This document shows, piece after piece, positions 1 to 9,698 of a stretch of 64,000 nt of DNA (the stretch's first letter is position 1; every line of letters starts with the position of its first letter). This DNA is from Streptomyces sp. ADI96-02. GTDB lineage: Bacteria > Actinomycetota > Actinomycetes > Streptomycetales > Streptomycetaceae. The stretch is taken from contig NZ_ML123034.1 in assembly GCF_003846185.1 (NCBI RefSeq), forward strand, positions 6,317,382-6,381,381, in the 5' to 3' direction. A program made the translations under genes and the position numbers. The notes beneath the pieces are model-generated. The model was not told the DNA's origin, did no database searches, and worked only from the letters and a program-made list of their open reading frames with translations.

Positions 1-441
1 CTGGAACGTTCCGGCCTCGAACCGGGCGCGCTCTGCCTGGAGGTCACCGAGTCCGCTCTGATCGGCGCCGACGACGACCTCCTCAAGCCGCTGCGGCAGC
101 TCGCCGAGATGGGCGTCGACATCGCGCTCGACGACTTCGGCACGGGCTACTCGAACCTGGCGAACCTGCGCCGGCTGCCGGTCAGCGTGCTCAAGCTGGA
201 CCGCTCCTTCACCCGGGGCATGCAGCGGCACCCGGCCGACCCGGTCGACCTGAAGATCGTCGAGGGGATCGTGTCCCTGGCCCACAGCCTGGAGCTGGCC
301 GTGACCGTCGAGGGCGTGGAGACCGGGGCCCAGGCGGAGCAACTGCGCAGGCTCGGCTGCGACACCGCGCAGGGCTGGTACTACGCACGCCCCGGCGCCC
401 CCGACCGCATCCACTCCCTGCTGATGGCCGACGCGGTCTGA
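1..441 (+). CDS. EAL-domain cyclic-di-GMP phosphodiesterase, C-terminal fragment
   Basis: This is the 3' end of a gene whose beginning lies before the window; 146 residues are visible and the frame is open from base 1. It carries the second half of an EAL domain: EVTES near the start, DDFGTGYSN around residues 43-51, LKLDRSF, and TVEGVET near residue 105, followed by the usual GC-(A)QGWYYARP end. EAL domains hydrolyse cyclic di-GMP to pGpG, and the metal- and substrate-binding acidic residues of this half are present. Any upstream GGDEF or sensory domain cannot be seen. It ends four bases before the convergent LysR gene. Confidence 0.9.
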   Translation: MERSGLEPGALCLEVTESALIGADDDLLKPLRQLAEMGVDIALDDFGTGYSNLANLRRLPVSVLKLDRSFTRGMQRHPADPVDLKIVEGIVSLAHSLELAVTVEGVETGAQAEQLRRLGCDTAQGWYYARPGAPDRIHSLLMADAV

Positions 442-444
442 ACG

Positions 445-1362
445 CTACCGGCCGCCGGCCCGCGGCGGCCCCCCGTCCGGGCCGCTCTCCAGCAGCATCC
501 GCTGGAGCTCGCGGGCGGCCCGGGGCGGGGCCACGTCGCTGCGGTGCGCGAGGGCGATCGTGCGCCGCAGCCCCGACCCGGCCAGCGGCGTCCGGCGCAG
601 GTCCTGGCCCGCCCGGTTCGCGGCCATGCTCGGCACCACCGCGATCCCGAGCCCCGCCCGTACGAAGCCGAGGACCGCGTCCATCTCGCCGCCCTCCACC
701 GTGAACGAGGGCTCGAAACCCTCGGCCCGGCAGGCGGCCAGGGTCAGCTCGCGGAGGTTGTAGCCGTGCCGGAACATCACCATCGGCGCTCCGCGCAGAT
801 CCGCGATCCGCACCCGGCCGCCCCGCCCCGGCGCGGGCCCCGCCGGAGAGGAGACCACCACCAGGTCCTCGCGCAGAAGCTCCACGGTGGTCAGCGCCGG
901 AGAGGCGGCGGGCAGCGGGAGCACCACCAGGGCCAGGTCGAGCGCCCCGCGGGCCAGCTGGCGCACCAGGTCGTGGGAGCCGCCCTCCTCCAGCAGCAGC
1001 CGGATCTGCGGATGCCGGTCGTGGAAGGCGCGCAGCACGTCGGGCAGCAGGCCCGTGCACAGGCTCGGCGTCGCCCCGAGCCTGACCCGCCCGCGCCGCA
1101 GCCGCACCAGCTCCTGCACCTCGTGCCGGGCGGTGTCCGCGTCGGCGAGGATCCGCCGGGCCAGCGGCAGCAGCGCCTCGCCCGCGTCGGTCAGCGCGAT
1201 GTTGCCCCGCGCCCGGCTGAACAGCTCCGCGCCCAGCTCCGCCTCCAGCGCCCGGATCTGCTGGGAGAGCGAGGGCTGCGAGACGTGGACGGCCTCGGCG
1301 GCCCGGGTGAAGTGCCGGGCCTCGGCCACCGCGACGAAGTAGGCGAGCTGCTGGAAGTGCAT
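445..1362 (-). CDS. LysR-family transcriptional regulator, divergent from sdhCAB
   Basis: A 305-residue LysR protein. The N-terminal winged helix-turn-helix is clear (MHFQQLAYFVAVAEARHF, then SQPSLSQQIRALE) and is followed by the periplasmic-binding-like effector domain. I start it at the ATG at 1362 because this gives the normal family N-terminus; an in-frame ATG at 1386 would put coding sequence inside the palindrome at 1381-1403. It is transcribed away from the succinate dehydrogenase operon, and the shared intergenic region holds a textbook LysR box, so control of sdhCAB and of itself is the natural inference. The effector is unknown. Confidence 0.9.
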   Translation of the reverse strand: MHFQQLAYFVAVAEARHFTRAAEAVHVSQPSLSQQIRALEAELGAELFSRARGNIALTDAGEALLPLARRILADADTARHEVQELVRLRRGRVRLGATPSLCTGLLPDVLRAFHDRHPQIRLLLEEGGSHDLVRQLARGALDLALVVLPLPAASPALTTVELLREDLVVVSSPAGPAPGRGGRVRIADLRGAPMVMFRHGYNLRELTLAACRAEGFEPSFTVEGGEMDAVLGFVRAGLGIAVVPSMAANRAGQDLRRTPLAGSGLRRTIALAHRSDVAPPRAARELQRMLLESGPDGGPPRAGGR

Positions 1363-1380
1363 GGCACGACGATAGCCTCG

Positions 1381-1403
1381 CTCCATAGGCAGAGCCTATG
1401 GAG
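1381..1403. promoter_or_regulatory. LysR-type operator palindrome
   Basis: Perfect 10-bp inverted repeat CTCCATAGGC-AGA-GCCTATGGAG. Its centre contains ATAGGC-N3-GCCTAT, which satisfies the T-N11-A rule (T at 1386, A at 1398) of LysR recognition sites. It lies 19 bases upstream of the LysR start and 55 bases upstream of the sdhC start. Confidence 0.8.
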
Positions 1404-1420
1404 ATGAGCCGGACCATGTC

Positions 1421-1450
1421 TTGGACCGATCGCCTCCCGAGCCCTACCGT
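1421..1450 (+). promoter_or_regulatory. sdhC promoter, probably leaderless
   Basis: TTGGAC at 1421-1426 and TACCGT at 1445-1450 are 18 bases apart. The -10 box ends 7 bases before the ATG at 1458 and no ribosome binding site is present, so transcription probably starts at or next to the start codon. The LysR palindrome ends 17 bases upstream of the -35 box, an activator-like position. Confidence 0.55.
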
Positions 1451-1457
1451 CTTGTCC

Positions 1458-2162
1458 ATGGCACTGGCAACGCGTACGGACCGACGGCCGTCGATGACGC
1501 GTACGCTCTGGGACTCGACCGTCGGCAAGAAGGCGATCATGGCCGTGACCGGCCTGATCATGCTCGGCTACCTCGTCGCCCACATGGCGGGCAACCTGAA
1601 GATCTTCTTCGGACCCGGCGAGTTCGACGGTTACGCGCACTGGCTGCGCACCATGGGCGCTCCCGTCCTGCACGAGGAGTGGGCGCTGTGGATCGTCCGC
1701 GTGGCGCTCGTCGCCGCCGTCGTGCTGCACGGCGTCTCGGCATACCAGCTCAGCCGCCGCGACATCAGGGCTCGCCCGGCCGGCTACGTGCACCGCAGGG
1801 CCCGCGCCAGTTACGCCACCCGGACCATGCGCTGGGGCGGCGTCATCCTCGCGCTCTTCCTCGTCTGGCACATCCTCGACCTGACCACCGGCACCGTGCA
1901 CACCGGATTCCGGCCCGGACACCCTTACCAGAACGTCGTCGACACCTTCTCGACCTGGTACGGCAACGTCATCTACATCACCGCCGTGCTCGCCTTGGGC
2001 CTGCACGTCCGGCACGGCTTCTGGAGCGCGGCGCAGACCCTCGGAGTCGGCAACGCGACCCGCGAGCGCGTCCTGAAGACGCTCGCCGGCCTCCTCGCCC
2101 TCGTCCTGACGGCCGGTTTCGTCTCCGTGCCCGTCGCCGTCATGACCGGATTGGTGCGCTGA
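1458..2162 (+). CDS. sdhC: Succinate dehydrogenase cytochrome b subunit
   Basis: A 234-residue integral membrane protein that anchors the dehydrogenase and passes electrons to menaquinone. Several membrane spans are visible (GKKAIMAVTGLIMLGYLV, WIVRVALVAAVVLHGV, WGGVILALFLVWHIL, VIYITAVLALGLHV, LLALVLTAGFVSV), with histidines in HMAGN, HGVSAY, WHIL and HVRHGF suited to b-type haem ligation. Single-protein anchors of this kind belong to the menaquinone-linked three-subunit enzymes. The ATG at 1458 gives MALATRTDRR; the earlier ATG at 1398 overlaps the operator and adds a non-conserved leader. sdhA begins one base after its stop. Confidence 0.92.
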   Translation: MALATRTDRRPSMTRTLWDSTVGKKAIMAVTGLIMLGYLVAHMAGNLKIFFGPGEFDGYAHWLRTMGAPVLHEEWALWIVRVALVAAVVLHGVSAYQLSRRDIRARPAGYVHRRARASYATRTMRWGGVILALFLVWHILDLTTGTVHTGFRPGHPYQNVVDTFSTWYGNVIYITAVLALGLHVRHGFWSAAQTLGVGNATRERVLKTLAGLLALVLTAGFVSVPVAVMTGLVR

Positions 2163-2163
2163 C

Positions 2164-4109
<1,946 letters not shown>

Positions 4110-4113
<4 letters not shown>

Positions 4114-4856
4114 AGCTCACCCTGCGCGTCTGGCGCCAGCGCGACGCCGAGTCGCCCGGCGCGATGGCCACCTACGAAGTCGACGGCATCTCCGCCGACA
4201 TGTCGTTCCTGGAAATGCTCGACACCCTCAACGAGGAACTCATCCTCGCCGGCGACGAACCCGTCGCCTTCGACCACGACTGCCGCGAGGGCATCTGCGG
4301 CGCGTGCAGCCTCGTCATCAACGGCGACGCCCACGGCCCCGAACGCACCACCACCTGCCAGCTCCACATGCGATCCTTCGCCGACGGCGACACGATCGAC
4401 ATCGAGCCCTGGCGGGCAGCCGCCTTCCCGGTCGTCAAGGACCTGGTCGTGGACCGGTCCTCCTTCGACCGGATCATCCAGTCCGGCGGTTACATCTCCG
4501 CGGCCACCGGCACCGCCCCCGACGCCCACGCCACCCCGGTGCCGAAGCCGGACGCCGACTCCGCCTTCGAGCACGCCGAGTGCATCGGCTGCGGAGCCTG
4601 CGTCGCGGCCTGCCCCAACGGCTCGGCGATGCTCTTCACCTCGGCGAAGGTCAACCACCTCAACGTGCTGCCGCAGGGCGCCCCCGAACGCGAGACGCGG
4701 GTGCTCGACATGGTGGCGCGGATGGACGAGGAGGGCTTCGGCGGCTGCACCCTGACCGGCGAGTGCGCCACCGCCTGCCCCAAGGGCATTCCGCTGCCCT
4801 CGATCGCGGCCATGAACAAGGAGTGGCTGCGGGCCGTCCGCAAGGTCCGCCGCTGA
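4110..4856 (+). CDS. sdhB: Succinate dehydrogenase iron-sulfur subunit
   Basis: A 248-residue electron-transfer subunit. The N-terminal ferredoxin domain has the [2Fe-2S] ligands in CREGICGACSL plus a later Cys (TTTCQL). The C-terminal domain has CIGCGACVAACP for [4Fe-4S] and CTLTGECATACPKGIP for the second and third clusters. The start codon overlaps the sdhA stop by four bases. This is the last gene of the operon; a GC-rich hairpin follows before the convergent UvrA-like gene. Confidence 0.96.
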
Positions 4857-4857
4857 T

Positions 4858-4907
4858 CCGGGGCCACGACCGGGCGCCGGGCCCGGGGCCACGACCGGGC
4901 GCCGGGC
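4858..4907. repeat. Two tandem 25-bp repeats
   Basis: A 25-base unit beginning CCGGGGCCACGACC occurs twice head to tail (4858-4882 and 4883-4907) just after the sdhB stop. Confidence 0.8.
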
Positions 4908-4932
4908 CCCGGGGCCGACCGCCCCGGGGCCC
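4904..4932. terminator. Bidirectional terminator-like hairpin between sdhB and the UvrA-like gene
   Basis: GGGCCCCGGGGC (4904-4915) pairs perfectly with GCCCCGGGGCCC (4921-4932) across a 5-base loop. It lies between two convergent stop codons. No T-tract follows, as is usual in streptomycetes. Confidence 0.65.
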
Positions 4933-4944
4933 GGCCGTCCTCGC

Positions 4945-7443
4945 TCAGCCCCGCCGCAGCGCCTTCGCCAGATACGGGGCCGTACGGCTGCCCGCCGCGG
5001 CGGCGACCTCCGCCGCAGAGCCCGCCGCCACGATCCGGCCGCCCTCCGCACCTCCGCCCGGACCCAGGTCGAGGACGTGGTCCGCGCCCGCCACGACGGC
5101 CATGTCGTGCTCCACGACCACCACGGTGTTCCCCGCGTCGACCAGCCCGTGCAACTGCCGCATCAGCACCTCCACATCGGCCGGATGCAGCCCCGTCGTC
5201 GGCTCGTCCAGCAGGTAGACGGTGTGCCCGCGGCGGGTGCGCTGGAGCTCGGCCGCCAGCTTGATGCGCTGCGCCTCGCCGCCGGACAGCTCCGTGGCGG
5301 GCTGACCCAGCCGCAGGTAGCCGAGGCCCACCTCCAGCAGGGTGCGCAGGGCGCGGGCGGCGGCGGGCGTGCCGGCGAAGAAGTCCGCCGCCGACTCCAC
5401 CGTCAGGTCCAGCACCTGGGCGACGGTGAGCCCGCGCAGCGCGACCTCCAGCGTCGGCGGGTTGTAGCGCGCGCCGCGGCAGTCGGGACAGGGCGCGTAC
5501 GTGCTGGGCAGGAACAGCAGCTCCACCGAGACGAACCCCTCGCCCTGGCACGTCTCGCACCGGCCGCCCGCCACGTTGAACGAGAACCGCCCGGCGGTGT
5601 AGCCCCGCTCGCGCGCGGTGTCCGTCTGCGCGAACAGCTTCCGTACGACGTCGAACAGCCCGGTGTACGTGGCCAGGTTGGAGCGGGGCGTCCGGCCGAT
5701 CGGCTTCTGGTCGACCTGCACGAGCCGGTCCACCGCGTCGAGCCCGGTGGCCGAGGCGCAGAACCGGTCGCCCGCCGCGCCGTCCCCGTCGGTTCGCCGG
5801 TCCGCCAGGACGCCCGCGAGCACCTGTCCGACCAGGGTCGACTTCCCCGACCCCGAGACCCCGGTCACCGCCGTGAACACGCCGAGCGGGAAGGCCGCGT
5901 CGACGCCGCGCACGTTGTGCCGCTCCACACCGGCCAGCCGCAGCCACCCCGTCGGCGTGCGCGGCTCGCGCGGGGGCTGCGGATCCTCGGCGAACAGGAA
6001 CCGGCGCGTCGCGGACTCCGTCACCTTCGCCAGTCCCGCGGGCGGCCCGCTGTGCAGCACCCGCCCGCCGTGCTCGCCGGCCAGCGGGCCCACGTCCACC
6101 AGCCAGTCCGCCCGCCGCACCACGTCCATCTCGTGCTCCACCACGAAGACCGAGTTCCCGGCCTCCTTCAGCCTCCCGAGCACGGAGAGCAGGGACTCGG
6201 TGTCCGCCGGATGCAGCCCGGCGGACGGCTCGTCCAGCACGTAGACGACGCCGAAGAGCCCCGACCGCAGCTGGGTGGCGAGCCGCAGCCGCTGCAACTC
6301 CCCGGCGGAGAGCGTCGGAGCCGTCCGGTCCAGGCTCAGATAGCCGAGCCCCAGTTCCGTCACCGTGGCGATGCGGGCCAGCAGATCGCCCGTCAGCACC
6401 TGGGCCGTCCGCGCACCGCCGGCCGCGCTCCCACCGGCCGCACCCGGATCGTCGGCCGCACCCTGATCGTCGGACGCACCCCGATCGTCCGGGCTCCCGC
6501 CGCTCACCGCCCCGGCCAGCACCTCGGCCAGCGCGGACAGCGGCAACCCGGCCAGCTCCGCGATGCTCCGCCCGGCGAAGGTGACGGCCATCGCCTCCGG
6601 CCGCAACCGGCTGCCGCCGCAGACCGGGCACGGCTCGCCGCGGAGGAAGCGCTCGGCCTTGGCCCGCAGGGTGCGGCTCCTGCTGTCGGCGAAGGTGTGC
6701 ATCACGTAGCGCCGCGCACTCATGTACGTACCTTGGTACGGGCGTTGGATCCGGCCCGCGTCCCGCACCGGATGCACCGTCACCACCGGCTGCTCGTCGG
6801 TGAACAGGATCCACTCCCGGTCCTTCGGGTCCAGCTCGCGCCATGGCCGGTCGACGTCGTGGCCCAGCGCGTCCAGCACGTCGCGCAGGTTCTTGCCCTG
6901 CCACGCGCCGGGCCACGCCGCGATCGCCCCCTCGCGGATCGACAGTGACGGGTCCGGGACGAGCAGTGCCTCGTCCGTCCGGTGGATCCGCCCCAGGCCG
7001 TGGCACTCGGGGCAGGCTCCGGCCGCCGTGTTCGGCGAGAACGCGTCGGAGTCCAGCCGCTCCGCGCCCGCCGGATACCGGCCCGCCCGGGAGAACAGCA
7101 TCCGCAGCGAGTTGGAGAGGGTGGTCACCGTGCCCACCGACGACCGCTCGCCCGGCGCCGACCGCCGCTGCTCCAGCGACACCGCGGGCGGCAGCCCGGT
7201 GATCTCCCCGACGGCCGGCGCCCCGACCTGGTGGATGAGCCGGCGCGCGTACGGGGCGACCGACTCGAAGTAGCGCCGCTGCGCCTCGGCGTAGATCGTG
7301 CCGAACGCCAGCGAGGACTTCCCCGAGCCGGAGACGCCGGTGAAGACGGTGAGGGTGTCGCGCGGAATGTCGACGTGCACGTCCCGGAGGTTGTGCTCAC
7401 GCGCGCCGCGCACCCGGACGTACGGATCGTGGGGGGAGTGCAT
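4945..7443 (-). CDS. UvrA-like ABC ATPase (short UvrA paralogue)
   Basis: An 832-residue double ABC ATPase of the UvrA family, shorter than canonical UvrA (about 940-1000). Both Walker A motifs are intact (GVSGSGKSSLAF, GVSGSGKSTLVG); the signature motifs are LSAGELQRLRL and LSGGEAQRIKL, so the first departs from LSGGE. Cys pairs CPECHG, CPVCGG, CETCQG and CPDCRG fit zinc-finger modules. Such short paralogues occur in actinomycetes and Deinococcus and have been linked to drug or damage tolerance; this is family knowledge, not shown here. An Asp/Gly/Ala-rich linker (about residues 317-346) comes from a short imperfect DNA repeat. I use the ATG at 7443 because the family N-terminus YVRVRGAREHNL follows at once. 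Confidence 0.88.
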   Translation of the reverse strand: MHSPHDPYVRVRGAREHNLRDVHVDIPRDTLTVFTGVSGSGKSSLAFGTIYAEAQRRYFESVAPYARRLIHQVGAPAVGEITGLPPAVSLEQRRSAPGERSSVGTVTTLSNSLRMLFSRAGRYPAGAERLDSDAFSPNTAAGACPECHGLGRIHRTDEALLVPDPSLSIREGAIAAWPGAWQGKNLRDVLDALGHDVDRPWRELDPKDREWILFTDEQPVVTVHPVRDAGRIQRPYQGTYMSARRYVMHTFADSRSRTLRAKAERFLRGEPCPVCGGSRLRPEAMAVTFAGRSIAELAGLPLSALAEVLAGAVSGGSPDDRGASDDQGAADDPGAAGGSAAGGARTAQVLTGDLLARIATVTELGLGYLSLDRTAPTLSAGELQRLRLATQLRSGLFGVVYVLDEPSAGLHPADTESLLSVLGRLKEAGNSVFVVEHEMDVVRRADWLVDVGPLAGEHGGRVLHSGPPAGLAKVTESATRRFLFAEDPQPPREPRTPTGWLRLAGVERHNVRGVDAAFPLGVFTAVTGVSGSGKSTLVGQVLAGVLADRRTDGDGAAGDRFCASATGLDAVDRLVQVDQKPIGRTPRSNLATYTGLFDVVRKLFAQTDTARERGYTAGRFSFNVAGGRCETCQGEGFVSVELLFLPSTYAPCPDCRGARYNPPTLEVALRGLTVAQVLDLTVESAADFFAGTPAAARALRTLLEVGLGYLRLGQPATELSGGEAQRIKLAAELQRTRRGHTVYLLDEPTTGLHPADVEVLMRQLHGLVDAGNTVVVVEHDMAVVAGADHVLDLGPGGGAEGGRIVAAGSAAEVAAAAGSRTAPYLAKALRRG

Positions 7444-7555
7444 GGTGCTCGGCTCCGTACGGGCGGGGGTCGGAAGGGACGAACAGTCCGATTCTAGGCG
7501 TCTGCGCAGGCGGGCGCGGAGTCGGCGGGCTTCCACCGCACCGGTGGGCGGGCTT

Positions 7556-8563
7556 CTACCGCGCCGGCGGGAGGTGTGCGAGGCGGGCGAGCCGCCGCAG
7601 CGAGTCCAGCAGGCCCGCGCGGTCGTACGTGCTGGTCGTGACCAGCACCTCGTCCGCCCCGGTCTCCTTCAGCGCCGTCTCCAGTTGCCCGGCCACCTGC
7701 TCCTCCGTGCCCCGGATGTGCCCGGTCAGCCCCTGCTCGTACAACTCCCGCTCCCGGGCCGTCATCGTGAGCGACTCGACGCGCTCGGCCGGGGCCAGCG
7801 GAGGGAAGACGCCGTGTGTACGCGAGTACGCCATGGCCCACGCCTCGGGAACCAGCAGCCGGCGCGCCTCCTGCCGCGTCCCGGCGACGGCGACGGTGCC
7901 CGAGACGATCACCTCGGGCCGCTCGGCGCGTGCCGAGGGGCGGAAGTCCCTGCGGTAGACCTCGATGGCGCGCAGCACCTTGTCCCGGCCGCGCAGGTCG
8001 CCGATGACGAGCGGGAGCCCGGCCGCCGCCGCGACCGCCGCGCCGTCGCCGATCGCGAGGACGTAGGCGGGTATGCGCAGGCCCTCCGCCGGGCGGGCGT
8101 GCACCTGCGGATACGTCTGCTGTGTGCCGTCGATCCAGCCCAGCAGCTCGGCGAGCCGTCCGGGGAAGTCCTCGGCGTCCCGCTTGTCGTGGCCCAGGGC
8201 CCTGCGGATGCCGTCGGTGAATCCCACCGAGCGGCCGAGGCCCATGTCGACCCGGCCGGGGAAGAGGGAGGCGAGCACCCCGAACTGCTCGGCGACGACG
8301 AGCGGCTGGTGATTGGGCAGCATCACCCCGCCGGTGCCCACCCGGATGGTGGAGGTCGCGCCCGCCACGGCGGCGGCCAGGACGGTCGGCGCCGATCCGG
8401 CGACCCCCGGCACGCTGTGGTGCTCGGAGACCCAGAAGCGGTGGTATCCGAGGGCTTCGACCTCCTGGGCCAGCCGCACGGTGTCGCGCAGCGCCTGGGG
8501 ACCGTCCTGTCCCTCGCGGGTACGGGAACGGTCGAGGAACGAGAACCGGGTCGCGGCGATCAC
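7556..8563 (-). CDS. LLM-class (luciferase-like) flavin-dependent oxidoreductase
   Basis: A 335-residue TIM-barrel oxidoreductase of the bacterial luciferase superfamily, group with F(L)DRS at the N-terminus and RFWVSEHHSVPG, followed by IRVGTGGVMLPNHQPLVVAEQFG. These enzymes use FMN or F420; the substrate cannot be read from the sequence. I choose the GTG at 8563 because GGGGAGG lies 8 bases upstream; the ATG at 8602 has no such site. It lies upstream of the UvrA-like gene on the same strand, 112 bases away, so the two may be co-transcribed. Confidence 0.85.
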   Translation of the reverse strand: MIAATRFSFLDRSRTREGQDGPQALRDTVRLAQEVEALGYHRFWVSEHHSVPGVAGSAPTVLAAAVAGATSTIRVGTGGVMLPNHQPLVVAEQFGVLASLFPGRVDMGLGRSVGFTDGIRRALGHDKRDAEDFPGRLAELLGWIDGTQQTYPQVHARPAEGLRIPAYVLAIGDGAAVAAAAGLPLVIGDLRGRDKVLRAIEVYRRDFRPSARAERPEVIVSGTVAVAGTRQEARRLLVPEAWAMAYSRTHGVFPPLAPAERVESLTMTARERELYEQGLTGHIRGTEEQVAGQLETALKETGADEVLVTTSTYDRAGLLDSLRRLARLAHLPPAR

Positions 8564-8675
8564 AGAGCTCACCTCCCCTTCAACGCCCGCGGCCCGGCGC
8601 AATTCCCGCGGGCGGGTATGCGGGGATCCCGGTCCGCGCGGACGGCGGCCGGGCTTCCGGATCGCGGGACAGCCC

Positions 8676-8681
8676 TAAGCT
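8676..8681 (+). promoter_or_regulatory. -10 box of a probably leaderless HAD transcript
   Basis: TAAGCT ends 6 bases before the GTG at 8688. The intervening GGGGGA is too close to the start to act as a normal ribosome binding site. No convincing -35 box is visible. Confidence 0.45.
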
Positions 8682-8687
8682 GGGGGA

Positions 8688-9176
8688 GTGGACAAGGACG
8701 CACGGCCGTCGGCCGTATTCGACCTGGACGGCACGCTCGCCGACACCGCCCACCGTCAGCACTTCCTGGAGGGCGCGAAGCGCGACTGGCGGGGTTTCTT
8801 CGCCGCCGCCGTGGACGATCCGCCGCTGGCGGAGGGTGTGCGCATGGTGCTCGACAGCGCCGAGGCGTGCCGGATCGTGTACCTGACCGGGCGGCCCGAG
8901 CGCTGCCGTCGGGACACCGTCGACTGGCTGAGCCGGCAGGGGCTTCCCGCGGGCGAGCTGTTGATGCGCCGCGACGACGACCGCAGGCCGGCGCGGCGGA
9001 TGAAGCTGGACGTGTTGCGCCGGATGGGGCGGTCGCAGGAGGTGCGGATGCTCGTCGACGACGACGAGCTGGTCTGCGACGACGCGGAAGCGGCGGGGTT
9101 CGCGGTGGTACGGGCCCGCTGGGCCGACACGTCGGCGGCGCTCAAGGACGCGCAGGAGCGCGAAGGGCGCACCTGA
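8688..9176 (+). CDS. HAD-family phosphatase, polynucleotide-kinase 3'-phosphatase-like
   Basis: A 162-residue stand-alone HAD hydrolase. Motif I is FDLDGTLADT, motif II is the Thr of YLTGRPERC, and the acidic motif LVDDDELVCDDA supplies the metal-binding end. The short insertion between motifs I and II resembles the phosphatase half of T4 polynucleotide kinase, but the substrate is unknown. The start is a GTG with a -10 box immediately upstream. It converges on the dodecin gene. Confidence 0.78.
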   Translation: MDKDARPSAVFDLDGTLADTAHRQHFLEGAKRDWRGFFAAAVDDPPLAEGVRMVLDSAEACRIVYLTGRPERCRRDTVDWLSRQGLPAGELLMRRDDDRRPARRMKLDVLRRMGRSQEVRMLVDDDELVCDDAEAAGFAVVRARWADTSAALKDAQEREGRT

Positions 9177-9197
9177 CGGCGGGAGCGCATCCGGCCG

Positions 9198-9242
9198 CCG
9201 CCGGGCGAGGAGGCCCGCCTCTGAGCGAGGAGGCCCCGGCGG
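9198..9242. terminator. Terminator-like inverted repeat between HAD and dodecin genes
   Basis: CCGCCGGG (9198-9205) and CCCGGCGG (9235-9242) are perfectly complementary. The loop holds two copies of GCGAGGAGGCCC, one on each side. Confidence 0.45.
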
Positions 9243-9280
9243 AAGCCCCGATCCTCCGGTGATGTCCGACGCGCGGCGCG

Positions 9281-9496
9281 TCAGTCGTTCCCGTCGAGCC
9301 GGAAGCCCACTTTCATCCCGACCTGGAAGTGCGCGATTCGGCCGTCTTCGATGTGGCCGCGCACCTGCACGATCTCGAACCAGTCGAGATTGTGCAACGT
9401 TTCCGCCGCTCTTGCCACGCCGTTGCGGATCGCGGCGTCCACTCCTTCTTCGGAGGTTCCTACGATCTCGGTGACCCGATAGGTGTGATTGGACAT
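9281..9496 (-). CDS. Dodecin-family flavin-binding protein
   Basis: A 71-residue protein with the dodecin pattern: VTEIVGTSEEGVDAAI at the start, a central Trp in the NLDWFEIVQVRG strand, and the strand RIAHFQVGMKVGFRL at the end. Dodecins assemble as hollow dodecamers that store or buffer flavins. The start is firm: GGAG lies 7 bases upstream of the ATG at 9496. It is a monocistronic gene with its own upstream region shared with the divergent binding-protein gene. Confidence 0.92.
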   Translation of the reverse strand: MSNHTYRVTEIVGTSEEGVDAAIRNGVARAAETLHNLDWFEIVQVRGHIEDGRIAHFQVGMKVGFRLDGND

Positions 9497-9584
9497 CTTA
9501 TGTCTCCTCTCCTGTGGTCAGGTTGCCTCAATCCGCAGTGCGGCGCGAGGGGGCGAGTCGGGCGAATGAGGAGGAGCCCGCGCC

Positions 9585-9613
9585 TTGACCTACGCAATGG
9601 TCCATACCAAAAT
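9585..9613 (+). promoter_or_regulatory. Promoter with a DasR/GntR-like operator upstream of the orphan binding protein
   Basis: TTGACC (9585-9590) and CAAAAT (9608-9613) are 17 bases apart. Between them lies AATGGTCCATACCAAA (9596-9611), whose TGGTC-N3-ACCA core matches the DasR-responsive element core TGGTC-N3-ACCA; 11 of 16 positions fit the consensus as I remember it. A repressor bound here would block the promoter. Confidence 0.45.
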
Positions 9614-9698
9614 TCGGCCAAACGCCCGTGCGAGCACCGCCCGCAATCCCCCACACCGGGTTTTGATCTCGTCGTGCTGTTCCGCAGAAGGTGACCAA

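Noticed and set aside
1362..1386. ATG at 1386 as start of the LysR gene
   Set aside because: It would place the start codon inside the operator palindrome and add residues not seen in the family.
209..1561. A 450-residue minus-strand open frame over the LysR gene
   Set aside because: It is a frame-shifted shadow with low-complexity Ala/Arg/Gly composition; the LysR frame has the clear family motifs.
4858..4907. Tandem repeats as a CRISPR array
   Set aside because: Only two adjacent copies without spacers; the other tandem repeats in the window (10955, 17298, 42108, 62281) also lack spacers and no cas gene is present.
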